Both the position numbers and the translations under genes were made by a program. A stretch of 64,000 nt of DNA, from NCBI RefSeq assembly GCF_015082335.1, contig NZ_BLRL01000002.1, positions 286,569 to 350,568 of the forward strand, read 5' to 3'. The DNA comes from Moritella sp. F3 (lineage in GTDB: Bacteria > Pseudomonadota > Gammaproteobacteria > Enterobacterales > Moritellaceae). This document shows positions 53,137 to 62,627 of this stretch, piece after piece. How positions within the stretch are numbered: the stretch's first letter is position 1; the number at the start of each line of letters is the position of its first letter. The notes under the pieces are model-generated. The model searched no databases. It saw nothing but the letters and a program-made list of their open reading frames with translations, and was not told the origin of the DNA.

Positions 53137-54084
53137 TTACATAAAATAGAGAATGTACACCAATGAGCTAACACTAATGACTATCCATAGCAGCACGCCC
53201 AGAACTAATGGTTTTACACCTGCATCTTTCACTTTCTTCACTGTGATACCAGCACCAATCAAGAATAAACACATCACTAATACTTGCTTAGATATGTTGA
53301 AAATACCTTGATATAAGAATTGATAATCCGGAACTGCATAAGCAATGAAAATAGCAAAACAATAAAACAAGATAAAGAATGGCACCGTTATCTTTTTGCT
53401 ATCGCCTTTAAATAACAATGCACTAATAAATGCCACCGGAATAATCCACAGTGCACGGGCGAGCTTTAATGTTGTTGCCGTTAACAAGGCCTCATCACCA
53501 TAAGCAGACGCAGCACCAACCACAGATGACGTATCATGGATCGCAATCGCGCTCCACACACCAAAGGCGTGCTGACTCATTTCTAATAGATGACCTATCA
53601 CTGGAAAAACAAACAAAGCCACAGAATTTAGAATGAATACAACAGCTAGTGCCAGTGACGTTTGATCATTTTTAGCATTAATCGCTGGCGCAACAGCAGC
53701 AATCGCACTGCCACCACAAATAGCTGTACCAGCAGAAATTAAATACCCAGTTTTTTTATCAATTTTAAACGCTTTCGTTAAAAGCCAACCCAGTATTAGC
53801 GTACAGAATATCGATGTCACAATGATACCAAAGCCATCTTTAGTGGCGACAATGGCTTCGTCTAAATTAATGCCAAAACCTAAACCGACAATAGAATACG
53901 CCAGTGTTTTTTTGGTGATCGCACTTAAATTGATGCTTGTCGGCACAAAGCCTAGCGTCGCGAGTGTAAAACCAAGAATTAAGGCGACAGGTGATGAGAT
54001 AAGCGGGGTTAAACACAACAAACCAAGAATGATAAATAGTAAATCTTTTTTCTGGAATGAGTAATTAGTGAATGATTTCAACAT
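53137..54084 (-). CDS. YeiH-family (UPF0324) putative exporter
   Basis: 315 residues with about ten transmembrane helices. The conserved [20 protein letters not shown] and [20 protein letters not shown] signatures identify the YeiH/UPF0324 family, proposed to export sulfur-containing anions. Not divergent with any LysR here, unlike yeiE-yeiH in E. coli. Confidence 0.9.
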   Translation of the reverse strand: MLKSFTNYSFQKKDLLFIILGLLCLTPLISSPVALILGFTLATLGFVPTSINLSAITKKTLAYSIVGLGFGINLDEAIVATKDGFGIIVTSIFCTLILGWLLTKAFKIDKKTGYLISAGTAICGGSAIAAVAPAINAKNDQTSLALAVVFILNSVALFVFPVIGHLLEMSQHAFGVWSAIAIHDTSSVVGAASAYGDEALLTATTLKLARALWIIPVAFISALLFKGDSKKITVPFFILFYCFAIFIAYAVPDYQFLYQGIFNISKQVLVMCLFLIGAGITVKKVKDAGVKPLVLGVLLWIVISVSSLVYILYFM

Positions 54085-54264
54085 AGGAACTCTCTATTTA
54101 TAAGAGTAATAAGTATAACCTGTCATTTTGGTTAATAATATTAGAATGTAATTAACATAAGGTTAATTACAACTGAACCATGTGTTAGCAATAATTGTCG
54201 AACTTTTAATCAATTAAGCTGACTTACTATAAAGTTAACGCATATTATACTAAGAGAGTCGGCG

Positions 54265-54525
54265 ATGAATACACAGATAAAAAATACTAATAGTCAGGTA
54301 TTAACTGAAGTTGAGCTTAATGCGATAAGAGATATATTTAATTTAAATACAACGCCTTATGCTGTAAACGATCTCGTTTTAGCGGATGTAGAGCCTGAAA
54401 TGCTTAAAGCCTTATTACAAGCAGATTCTATAACCATCATAGCAAAGCACGGAAAAACAGAAAACCGATTCCCCCTGCATCTTGCAAACGATGGTTATCA
54501 AAATAGTTTACAAGGCCCCGTTTAA
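54265..54525 (+). CDS. Small soluble protein of unknown function
   Basis: 86 residues. The pattern LNAIRDIFNLNTTPYAVNDL and DSITIIAKHGKTENRFPLHL suggests a compact alpha/beta domain, perhaps ligand- or regulator-like. No family recognised. It converges on the HD-GYP gene (25 bp apart). Confidence 0.5.
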   Translation: MNTQIKNTNSQVLTEVELNAIRDIFNLNTTPYAVNDLVLADVEPEMLKALLQADSITIIAKHGKTENRFPLHLANDGYQNSLQGPV

Positions 54526-54550
54526 CTCGAACTGTTAACTTTTAACGATT

Positions 54551-55672
54551 TTATTCATCAGCATGAGCTTCATAGATTTCAATAAAATCTGCAAGATGAG
54601 TAATTAATGCATCAACGCAGTCAGGATCAAACATAGTACCTGAATGTGCTGCCATGTAAGCCACTACTTCATCAATACTCCAAGCCTGTTTATATAGACG
54701 TTTACTTAATAGCGCATCGAATACATCTGCAACCATCACGATCCGAGCTTCCAGCGGAATTGCATCTGCTTTTAACCCCATTGGATAGCCGTTGCCATCG
54801 AAGCGTTCATGATGATGAAGAATTATATTTTTAAGAAAACGATACTCTTCAACATAACGCATATTCATCGGAAAATGACTCAGTACGTCATCAATGATGT
54901 CAACGCCATGGACACAATGCTGATTCATTACCTTGCGTTCTTCAGGCGTGAAAATTTCACAGCTAAATAAAATCTCATCGGGGATCTTATATTTGCCAAT
55001 ATCATGAAAAGCCGCATAGGTTTCAATTCGACGGATGAACTCATGATCAATCTCTTTCTTTACCGTCAATAAATAAGCCAGTTTTGAACTATAACGTTCC
55101 ATGCGATTCAGATGCTCTTGGGTTTCAGGATCCTTGGCATGCCCCATATTGAGGGCTATCGCTAATGAAATATCGATAAACTGTTTTTTCTCAAATTGGC
55201 GTACCATTAAAGAGTGAATAACCGTTGCTAAAAATAACATATCTTTCTGTATAGAACGTTTCGCAAAGAAGTTCACTTCAGAGGCATTAAAGAACACGAT
55301 AGCAATCACCTGACCTTTAAATGATAAGGGATAAGAAAAGCCACTACGATGACCACAGTTCAATAAAAACAATGTTCTAGGGTTTAGGTTTGAATTGGAT
55401 AAATCATCAATAATCCGTTCTGATTGCGACTTTATCATCATCGGAATGCCGCCAACCTGGCTCATTTTTTTAGTAAAAAGTTCGTCATTATTCGTAGCAG
55501 AAAGTCGATCGCGAACAAAATAATTAGACGCGTTATTATCCTTAATCATAATGACTGATAATCGCGATAACCCCTGGTAGTTGTTAATCGCCACATTGTA
55601 GAGGGTGTCAAGATGAATAGCTGTATCTTCATCTTGATTAAACATTTTATTTATTTCACTATAATTCAGCAT
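54551..55672 (-). CDS. HD-GYP domain c-di-GMP phosphodiesterase
   Basis: 373 residues. The N-terminal ~160 residues resemble a GAF-type sensor. The HD-GYP domain has the metal ligands in FHDIGKYKIPDEIL (HD at 223-224) and HHERFDGNGYPMGL (GYP at 295-297). It would hydrolyse c-di-GMP, complementing the GGDEF-EAL protein at 32605. No membrane segment, so it is probably cytoplasmic. Confidence 0.93.
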   Translation of the reverse strand: MLNYSEINKMFNQDEDTAIHLDTLYNVAINNYQGLSRLSVIMIKDNNASNYFVRDRLSATNNDELFTKKMSQVGGIPMMIKSQSERIIDDLSNSNLNPRTLFLLNCGHRSGFSYPLSFKGQVIAIVFFNASEVNFFAKRSIQKDMLFLATVIHSLMVRQFEKKQFIDISLAIALNMGHAKDPETQEHLNRMERYSSKLAYLLTVKKEIDHEFIRRIETYAAFHDIGKYKIPDEILFSCEIFTPEERKVMNQHCVHGVDIIDDVLSHFPMNMRYVEEYRFLKNIILHHHERFDGNGYPMGLKADAIPLEARIVMVADVFDALLSKRLYKQAWSIDEVVAYMAAHSGTMFDPDCVDALITHLADFIEIYEAHADE

Positions 55673-56142
55673 ATATCATTCCTATTTCAAAGCAGACACT
55701 TCGAACGTCATAAACTCATAGCGAAAACACCCCCGCTATTGTTGTGGTTTAATGAATTGATACACCCTAAAAAATAGGGCGTTAAAACGTTAAGAGTATA
55801 CAAATATAGGTATAACGACTTAAATTAAATACATTTTTGTTAAACCCGTCAAACTCTTAATATCATAATCGCTTATAGCGACTTATAATTTATCCATTTA
55901 CCTTTAAAGCTAGAAATATCAGCCCTATTTCAGCTCAGACTAAATCCGACTTAATAAGATAATATTGAATAAAATCAGTGCTAAGACGTAAATACATCAG
56001 CGCTATAACAACCTCATTTTTAGCCTGAAATTATCTGTAACCTCGATTAGGTCAACTTTCGTAACGAGCGGAGTGCTATAGTTGTTAGGTAGATAGTTAG
56101 TTGTAACGAGTAAACGTTTACTTTCACTCTTGAGGAAAAACC
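55673..56142. other. Intergenic region upstream of the DUF465 gene
   Basis: 470 bases, AT-rich, between the divergent HD-GYP and DUF465 genes. I looked for a c-di-GMP riboswitch (GEMM) signature and saw none. No ORF with a ribosome-binding site and no repeat. Confidence 0.4.
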
Positions 56143-56406
56143 ATGCTAAATGAGAATCATGCACTTATTTTTGACTTTCCAGAATTAAAACAAGATATCG
56201 TACATTTAAATCATAAGAATGAATCATTCAGAGAGAAATCAAAGCAGTATCATGTTCTTGATTATGACATTCGCCAATTAGAAATCGATGGCAGTCCGAC
56301 TGATGATAAGCACATGAATGAATTAAAAATAAAGCGTGCCAATTTAAAAGACGTGCTGTATCAGCAATTAAAACAACACCATGAAGAAGTGATATCTGCA
56401 TCTTAG
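56143..56406 (+). CDS. DUF465 (YdcH-like) small coiled-coil protein
   Basis: 87 residues, almost fully helical, with LNHKNESFREKSKQYHVLDY and MNELKIKRANLKDVLYQQLK. The length and acidic-basic heptad character fit the YdcH/DUF465 group of cytosolic proteins of unknown function. Followed by a terminator and, on the opposite strand, the micro-HTH pair. Confidence 0.8.
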   Translation: MLNENHALIFDFPELKQDIVHLNHKNESFREKSKQYHVLDYDIRQLEIDGSPTDDKHMNELKIKRANLKDVLYQQLKQHHEEVISAS

Positions 56407-56448
56407 AAGGCTGATACGGATCGAAATGTTCGTTTTTAATCATGAGAA

Positions 56449-56495
56449 CTATGGCTATACGACGTATACATGACGCAATAGCCATAGCATTTTTC
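56449..56495 (+). terminator. Terminator of the DUF465 gene
   Basis: CTATGGCTAT (56449-56458) and ATAGCCATAG (56478-56487) form a perfect 10-bp stem with a 19-nt loop followed by CATTTTTC. Confidence 0.75.
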
Positions 56496-56502
56496 TGCCC
56501 AA

Positions 56503-56649
56503 CTATTTAATGGCAAGTAAATCCATTACCATCAGTTTGCGAATAACACTAACGTACATTACGTTAATTTTTGCTAACTTCGTAATTTTAGTTAATGAAT
56601 GCCCTTCACGTAGCAGCTTAACAACATATTCCACTTGCTTCTTATCCAT
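56503..56649 (-). CDS. Micro-HTH protein 1 (48 residues)
   Basis: Reads MDKKQVEYVVKLLREGHSLT, continues with the segment shared exactly with its neighbour, and ends LLAIK. GAGG lies 5 nt upstream of ATG. The REGHSLTKITKLAKINVMYV stretch looks like a helix-turn-helix of the resolvase or Xre kind. Its core of 24 residues is identical to the second copy (56919-57068) although 8 of those codons differ synonymously, which shows selection on protein. Unknown function; candidate DNA-binding microprotein. Confidence 0.8.
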   Translation of the reverse strand: MDKKQVEYVVKLLREGHSLTKITKLAKINVMYVSVIRKLMVMDLLAIK

Positions 56650-56875
56650 AATAACCTCGATAACTAGATTCTAAGTTAGAACCATACGCCAAGAGCCACT
56701 AAAAACAATAAATTATCATAAAGAAAGAACGAAACACGTAAATGTACTAGCGCAAGAATAACCTTCTTTTTCGTTTCAAAGTTGAAGCTAAGGTTGAGCT
56801 GTAAATGAATTGGGTATTGAAAGGTTTAAACGGAAAGGATCTAGCAGATAAAGAGTCAAGTGGGCAGGTAAAATA

Positions 56876-56902
56876 GAAAGCGCTAGAGACTGTAGCGCTT
56901 TC
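56876..56902 (-). terminator. Terminator of micro-HTH gene 2
   Basis: GAAAGCGCTA (56876-56885) and TAGCGCTTTC (56893-56902) form a perfect 10-bp inverted repeat with a 7-nt loop. On the minus strand it is followed by TATTTTACC, 17 bp after the stop. Confidence 0.75.
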
Positions 56903-56918
56903 TCATTGGTATTATGAA

Positions 56919-57068
56919 CTACGCTTCAGTGTTTAGTAAATCCATCACCATTAATTTACGGATAACACTCACGTACATCACGTTAATTTTTGCTAACTTA
57001 GTAATCTCAGTTAGTGAGTGACCTTCGCGTAATAATTGGATAACGTATAGTACTTGTTCTTTGTTCAT
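56919..57068 (-). CDS. Micro-HTH protein 2 (49 residues)
   Basis: Reads MNKEQVLYVIQLLREGHSLT, then the shared core and LLNTEA. It matches micro-HTH 1 at 39 of the first 45 residues. The 5' leader is also conserved: GAACCTAGTTATTGAGGCTA here versus GAATCTAGTTATCGAGGTTA there, placing GAGG 5 nt before ATG in both. A terminator hairpin follows. The two genes are 269 bp apart in the same direction, each with its own control region. Confidence 0.8.
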   Translation of the reverse strand: MNKEQVLYVIQLLREGHSLTEITKLAKINVMYVSVIRKLMVMDLLNTEA

Positions 57069-57335
57069 AATAGCCTCAATAACTAGGTTCGAATTTATAA
57101 ATCACTCTATAAATTAATATGTTTATAATTTAATATGGGCTCATAATACGGCTTTATTTTTTATATAATATTTCGTTTAAAATTAAAAAATCGAATACGA
57201 AATAATTTTATATAAAATATATATAATTAGGTATTAGCATTAACCGCTACCTATATTAAAAAACGCCTACCACAGTCGCTATTTCAAGTGATAAACCAAG
57301 ATTCTATGACTTCCCCGATACAAAGGAAATGCTTC

Positions 57336-57992
57336 ATGCCATTGCCCATTTTATACTCATTACAAAACTGTCCCTATGCAATGCGCGCACGATTGGGGTT
57401 ATTACTCGCGCAACAAGCCGTAATGTTACGCGCTGTGGTAATGAAAAATAAACCAGCGGCCATGTTAGCCGTATCACCAAAGGCAACAGTACCAGTGTTA
57501 GTGCTCGACGATGGTACTGTGATTGATGAAAGTTTAGATATTATGATTTGGGCGCTACATGAAAGCGACCCGTTGAACTTACTACACTGTGAGCAGCCTG
57601 ATGCTTACCCAGCCATGCTCGCCTTGATTGACATTCACGATACTGTGTTTACCTCTGCACTGAGTAAATATAAATACGCAGTGCGTTACCATACCGATGA
57701 CGAAATTGAGTTACGTTGCCAGTGCGCTGACTATGCAATGATGCTGGAATGTCGTTTAAGCCAACATGCCTACTTAATGGGTGATAAAGTCAGCCTCGCT
57801 GATTACGCTATTTTACCGCTTATTCGTCAATTTGCGCGCGTTGACCGTCAATGGTACCTGCAAGCGCCTTTACCGCACTTGCGTGATTGGTTAAACAAGC
57901 ATTTGCAAGATCAGCGCTTTGCTAAAGCCATGGCAAAATACCCTCAGTGGTTAGAGACCAATGAAGAATTTCTATTTGCTCAGGCTGAATAA
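57336..57992 (+). CDS. Glutathione S-transferase family protein (GST-N_3 / glutaredoxin-2-like)
   Basis: About 218 residues. The N-terminal thioredoxin fold has YSLQNCPYAMRARLGLLLAQ, with a CPY motif of the glutaredoxin 2-like or omega-type kind. KATVPVLVLDDGTVIDES is the cis-proline and GSH-binding loop. The C-domain is all-alpha. ATG at 57336 has AAGGAA 7 nt upstream and begins at the fold; earlier starts (57288) are unlikely. It is convergent with the RND pump genes. Confidence 0.88.
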   Translation: MPLPILYSLQNCPYAMRARLGLLLAQQAVMLRAVVMKNKPAAMLAVSPKATVPVLVLDDGTVIDESLDIMIWALHESDPLNLLHCEQPDAYPAMLALIDIHDTVFTSALSKYKYAVRYHTDDEIELRCQCADYAMMLECRLSQHAYLMGDKVSLADYAILPLIRQFARVDRQWYLQAPLPHLRDWLNKHLQDQRFAKAMAKYPQWLETNEEFLFAQAE

Positions 57993-57995
57993 CCA

Positions 57996-58034
57996 CAAAA
58001 AAGGGTAAGCACGATGTTAATCATGCTTACCCTT
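57996..58034 (-). terminator. Terminator shared by the GST and RND genes
   Basis: AAGGGTAAGCA (58001-58011) and TGCTTACCCTT (58024-58034) form an 11-bp stem with a 12-nt loop; on the minus strand a T-run follows, serving the RND gene. Confidence 0.8.
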
Positions 58035-58115
58035 ATCATCACTATCTGATCGCTACGTGCTCACGATCTATTTATCGCTATTTATATAAACAACTATCTA
58101 TATAAAAAGCGGTGA

Positions 58116-61100
58116 TTAAGCGACACCTTTTACGATACTCACATCACTGACTTTCTTATTCGCTTTATCAGCCTCCGCTTCAGCATCTTGCTCTGCTGCT
58201 TGCTCTGCTAATTCCGCGTCTAACATCGCTTCAACATAACCAGGTGAATGCGTTGTGCCTGAAATCAAACGGTACATTGCCGGAATGACCAATAAGGTTA
58301 CTAAAGTCGCAAACGCCATACCAAAGAACACCACGGTACCAACAGCAATACGACTTTCAGAGCCTGCACCAGTCGATAGAATTAACGGTATAGAACCAGC
58401 TAACGTAGTGAATGCAGTCATCAAGATCGGACGTAATCGTCGCGCTGATGCATCAATGATAGCTTGTTCAATAGCAATGCCACGGTCGCGTAACTGATTA
58501 GCAAATTCAACAATCAAGATACCATTTTTAGTCACCATACCAATCAGCATGATCATACCAATTTGGCTGTAAATATTCAGTCCACCGCCCATGGCATACA
58601 AACCTAAGAAACCACCAAATACCCCCATCGGTACGGTAAACATCACCACCATAGGGTTAATAAAACTCTCAAACTGCGCCGCTAACACTAAATAAGCCAC
58701 CAGCAAAGCCAAACCAAAGACAACTAAAATACTGCTCTGATTTTCTTTAAAGTCCTTTGACTCACCCGAGTAAGCAATAGAAATATCACTTGGTAATGAT
58801 TCAACCGCTTGTGCGTCTAAGAAGTCGAGCACTTCGCCCAAGGTATAACCTTCACCGATGCTGCCACTTAAGGTAATAGATTTTTGCTTGTTGTTATGCG
58901 ATAAACGACTTGCTGAAGCCACTTCTTCAATTGTTGTGATCGTATCTAGCGTGATTAGATCACCCTTGGCACTACGAATATAAATCTGACTTAAATCGTT
59001 GACGTTATTAAAGCTATTTTCATCGCCACGTAAGTACACATCATATTCTTCGCCACGTTCGATATAACTGGTTTCACTGCGTCCACCCAACATGATCTCT
59101 AATGTTGTCGATACCTCATCAACACTGATACCCAATTCACCGGCACGCTCTTTATCGATACTCACCACGAGTTCAGGGGTTTTCTCTGAATAATCCAGAT
59201 CACCACCGACTAATACACCGGCATCCTCTGCTTTGCTCTTCAGTAATTCCCCCCAGCGCTCTAGCTCAGAATAATCAGAACCACCTAATACAAATTGCAC
59301 AGGGTCACTCGAACCTCCACGGAAGCCAGGCATTAATGGACGCACCATCACATCTGGAATATCCTTCAAGGATTTCGCTACCATGCCTAATGCTTCAGCC
59401 GCACTCACGCTACGATCTGCCCAGTCTTCGAGAATGATGATCACAAAGCCCGTTTGATCCCCCGCGCGGCCACCAAATGCAGGCGCTTGGGTATTAAACG
59501 ACTTAATAACACCTTGACCAACAAGCGGTAATAAGCGTGATTCAACGATATCCATATTCGCTGTCATACGGTTAAAACTCGTGCCTTCAGCACCTTTTAC
59601 AAAAGCAAACAATACCCCGCGATCTTCTTGTGGTGATAACTGTGATGGCACTTGTTTCATCAATAAGAAACTCCCCACAACACAGGCAATAATAACCACA
59701 GGCGCAACTAATCTAAACTGCACAGCCTTAGCAACAATACCGCGATAACCGTTTTCTAAGCGCTGGAATATTCCTTCCATCCACACACTAAAACGACTGG
59801 TTTTTTGCTCTGATTTTAACATTTTACTGGCAAGTACAGGCGTCAATGTCAACGCGATCAATGATGAGAAGATCACTGACATCGCAAGTAATACTGAAAA
59901 CTCGGTAAACAATAGGCCGACCATACCATCCATAAAGGAAATAGGCAGGAATACCATCACCAATACCATGGTTGTCGCCACAACAGCAAAACCAACTTCA
60001 CGTGTGCCTTTGTAGGCCGCTAATAATGGTTTTTCACCTCGTTCTATGTGATGGAAAATATTTTCGACCACCACAATCGCATCATCAACAACGAGACCAA
60101 TCGATAAGATCAGTGCCATTAAAGTAATTAAGTTAATCGAGAAACCAAAATAATAAGCCGCGATAAATGACGAAATCAACGATACCGGCACAGTAACAGC
60201 TGGGATCAACGTCGCTCGTGCTTGACCAATAAAGATGTACAACACTAATATCACCAGACCACCAGTGATAAAGAGCGTGCTGTATACTTCTGAAATTGAC
60301 TGGTCAATAAACACTGTTGAATCGTAATCAACCGCTAAGCTCATGCCTTTAGGCAAGAAAGCTTGCATCTTATCAACTTCTGCATGTACCGCTGATGCGA
60401 CATCAAGTGGGTTAGCATCCGATTGTGTCACCACACCTAAACTGAGGTTAACGATGCCATTACTTTTATACGAAGAGCTCTCGTTTTCAGCACCAACATA
60501 AACTTGTGCGACGTCGCGTAAATACACTGGTGAACCGTCACTCGTCGTGCGCACGACTAGGTATTCAAAGTCTTTAGGTTCGGCATATAAACGCGCAGTA
60601 CGTACTGACATCACCGTCGTATCGTTACGTACCTCACCACCGGGATTCTCGACATTTTCAGTTTTTAATGCATCCACAATATCGCTAGTTGTGACCGCGC
60701 GACCAGCCATTAAGTCAGGGAACAACTTAACGTACATGACCTGATATAAACCGCCGGATAAATCCACCGAACTCACACCCGAGATCAGACTAAAGCGATC
60801 TTCCAATACCCGCTGGGCATAATCGGTCAGCTGAGTACGATCCATTTCTGTGGAGTTTAAATTAATATAAACTGAGGGCTCACCACTACCGTTATCTTTC
60901 GATACGATAGGATCGTCGGCTTCATCGGGTAAACTGCGCTGCGCTTTAGCAACCGCGTCACGAATGTCACTAACACCTTCGGTTAGATTCCAGCCCAGAT
61001 CAAACGTCACCGTAATACGCGACATGCCATTACGCGTGACCGATTTAACTTCATCGATACCACTAATACCGGTAATTTGATCTTCAATTACCGAGGTTAT

Positions 61101-61286
61101 TTGGCTTTCCATGATCGATGCAGCTGCACCGTCATAGCGTGTCATCACTGTCACAACAGGACTTTCAACATCCGGCATTTCACGTACAGCAAGTTTACTA
61201 AACGATACGGCACCAAAAACACACAGCAATAAGCTGAGTACTATCGCGACAACCGGTCGTTTGACTGAAGTATCAGACAACCACAT
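58116..61286 (-). CDS. RND efflux pump inner-membrane transporter (HAE1/AcrB type)
   Basis: 1056 residues with the twelve-helix RND layout: TM1 near residue 12, large periplasmic loops and the proton-relay aspartates in VDDAIVVVENIFHHIERG. Wording such as DVESPVVTVMTRYDGAAASI resembles the MexF/AcrB-like HAE1 group. It exports lipophilic drugs or metabolites in a tripartite complex; no TolC-like gene is adjacent. A low-complexity acidic tail (AELAEQAAEQDAEAEADKAN) extends the C-terminus. Its ATG overlaps the adaptor stop (TAATG). Confidence 0.95.
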   Translation of the reverse strand: MWLSDTSVKRPVVAIVLSLLLCVFGAVSFSKLAVREMPDVESPVVTVMTRYDGAAASIMESQITSVIEDQITGISGIDEVKSVTRNGMSRITVTFDLGWNLTEGVSDIRDAVAKAQRSLPDEADDPIVSKDNGSGEPSVYINLNSTEMDRTQLTDYAQRVLEDRFSLISGVSSVDLSGGLYQVMYVKLFPDLMAGRAVTTSDIVDALKTENVENPGGEVRNDTTVMSVRTARLYAEPKDFEYLVVRTTSDGSPVYLRDVAQVYVGAENESSSYKSNGIVNLSLGVVTQSDANPLDVASAVHAEVDKMQAFLPKGMSLAVDYDSTVFIDQSISEVYSTLFITGGLVILVLYIFIGQARATLIPAVTVPVSLISSFIAAYYFGFSINLITLMALILSIGLVVDDAIVVVENIFHHIERGEKPLLAAYKGTREVGFAVVATTMVLVMVFLPISFMDGMVGLLFTEFSVLLAMSVIFSSLIALTLTPVLASKMLKSEQKTSRFSVWMEGIFQRLENGYRGIVAKAVQFRLVAPVVIIACVVGSFLLMKQVPSQLSPQEDRGVLFAFVKGAEGTSFNRMTANMDIVESRLLPLVGQGVIKSFNTQAPAFGGRAGDQTGFVIIILEDWADRSVSAAEALGMVAKSLKDIPDVMVRPLMPGFRGGSSDPVQFVLGGSDYSELERWGELLKSKAEDAGVLVGGDLDYSEKTPELVVSIDKERAGELGISVDEVSTTLEIMLGGRSETSYIERGEEYDVYLRGDENSFNNVNDLSQIYIRSAKGDLITLDTITTIEEVASASRLSHNNKQKSITLSGSIGEGYTLGEVLDFLDAQAVESLPSDISIAYSGESKDFKENQSSILVVFGLALLVAYLVLAAQFESFINPMVVMFTVPMGVFGGFLGLYAMGGGLNIYSQIGMIMLIGMVTKNGILIVEFANQLRDRGIAIEQAIIDASARRLRPILMTAFTTLAGSIPLILSTGAGSESRIAVGTVVFFGMAFATLVTLLVIPAMYRLISGTTHSPGYVEAMLDAELAEQAAEQDAEAEADKANKKVSDVSIVKGVA

Positions 61287-62350
61287 TAGTTAGTCTCCTG
61301 CTGGCCAGTTAAATCTTTCACTTGTAGTCCATTGCGCATATTAACCAGGCCTTGGACAACAATACGATCGCCAATTTCTAAACCGTCTTCAATCAACACT
61401 TGATCAACAATACGTGCGCCAAGTGATACTTGTGTACGGGTGACACGTTCATCGTCCCCCACTACATAAACAAAACGTTTCGTGCCGGAATATTCTAGCG
61501 CTTGCACTGGAATAATAGGTTCGTTGATCGCAGGGAAAACCACACTTGATGACATCATCATCCCCGGTTTAAGGTGGTTATCTTTATTTTCAAAATTAAC
61601 TCGTACACGCAAGTTTAGCGTTTCCGCGTTAATACGAGAATCAATCGCCACGACTTCGCCTTTAAATGACTGACCATCCCAAGCTCGACTGGTTGAAGTC
61701 ACAGCCATACCTGTGGATAGTTGCGATAAATAACGTTCAGGTACGGCAAGATCAAGCTGCATTGTCGATAAGTCATCAAGAGTAAGCAGCTCAGTACCAA
61801 CAGATACCATTTTACCACGGCTAAAATCGAGTAAACCAACCGTGCCAGCAAACGGCGCAGTTAAATAATGATCATCCATATTTGCTTTTGCTGCGGCTAA
61901 ACGCGCCTGTGCAATAGCGACGATTGCTGATTGTGCATACACTTCAGTTTGGGTGATAGCGTTACTTTTTACGAGTGTTGAGTATTCATTTAGTTTACGT
62001 TTTTCGTCAGTATAATAAGCCTTCGCTTCTAGCAATGCTGCTTGTGCTTTACTGTCATCAAGCTGTACTAATAGCTGGCCAGCTTTCACCGTTTGATTAG
62101 CCTTGATCTTAATACTATCAACCTTACCTGCTACTTCTGGTGCAACACTGACAAATTGCGTTGACTGTAATTTACCGATTAACGAGATAGATTGTGATAC
62201 CTGATGATACTGTACTGTTTCTGTATAAACAGAGACGACACGCTCAGGACCTTTTCCACCTTTCGCGCCTTTGGCCAGAGCTGGAATGGTGTAACTCGAA
62301 AAACTCAACATCAGTGCGCTAATGATCGCAAGGGAAGTACGTTTATGCAT
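61286..62350 (-). CDS. RND efflux periplasmic adaptor (MFP) protein
   Basis: 354 residues with a signal peptide (TSLAIISALMLSFSSYTIPA). Lipoyl half-motifs (VAPEVAGKVDSIKIKANQTV), an alpha-hairpin (SNAITQTEVYAQSAIVAIAQ region) and barrel/MP domains (RYLSQLSTGMAV) are in standard order. It bridges the pump and an outer-membrane channel. ATG at 62350 has GAAGAGAT upstream; a longer start at 62389 is not supported. It is co-transcribed and translationally coupled with the pump gene. Confidence 0.93.
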   Translation of the reverse strand: MHKRTSLAIISALMLSFSSYTIPALAKGAKGGKGPERVVSVYTETVQYHQVSQSISLIGKLQSTQFVSVAPEVAGKVDSIKIKANQTVKAGQLLVQLDDSKAQAALLEAKAYYTDEKRKLNEYSTLVKSNAITQTEVYAQSAIVAIAQARLAAAKANMDDHYLTAPFAGTVGLLDFSRGKMVSVGTELLTLDDLSTMQLDLAVPERYLSQLSTGMAVTSTSRAWDGQSFKGEVVAIDSRINAETLNLRVRVNFENKDNHLKPGMMMSSSVVFPAINEPIIPVQALEYSGTKRFVYVVGDDERVTRTQVSLGARIVDQVLIEDGLEIGDRIVVQGLVNMRNGLQVKDLTGQQETN

Positions 62351-62627
62351 TATATCTCTTCTATAAAAATGAGCGTGTCTTGCTATCATCCGTGAGTAGC
62401 GAGCCTAAAAATTTGATAGCTTATAATACCGCAAAAGGTACAAGGAAATATGGAGAAAATGTGGAGATTAGGGTCAACTAGTGTAAATTTTGTCAGGATC
62501 AAGAAGATATAATAAAAACTATTATTTAATCGCTAAAAAACGCGAGTCAGTATTGATGCTCCCGTCAATACCAACCAGCCTATTTGTGTAATTTATTCGT
62601 ACTATTTATTCAATGTGTTAACTCATT

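Noticed and set aside
55673..56142. c-di-GMP riboswitch near the HD-GYP gene
   Set aside because: No GEMM-like conserved core could be recognised on either strand.
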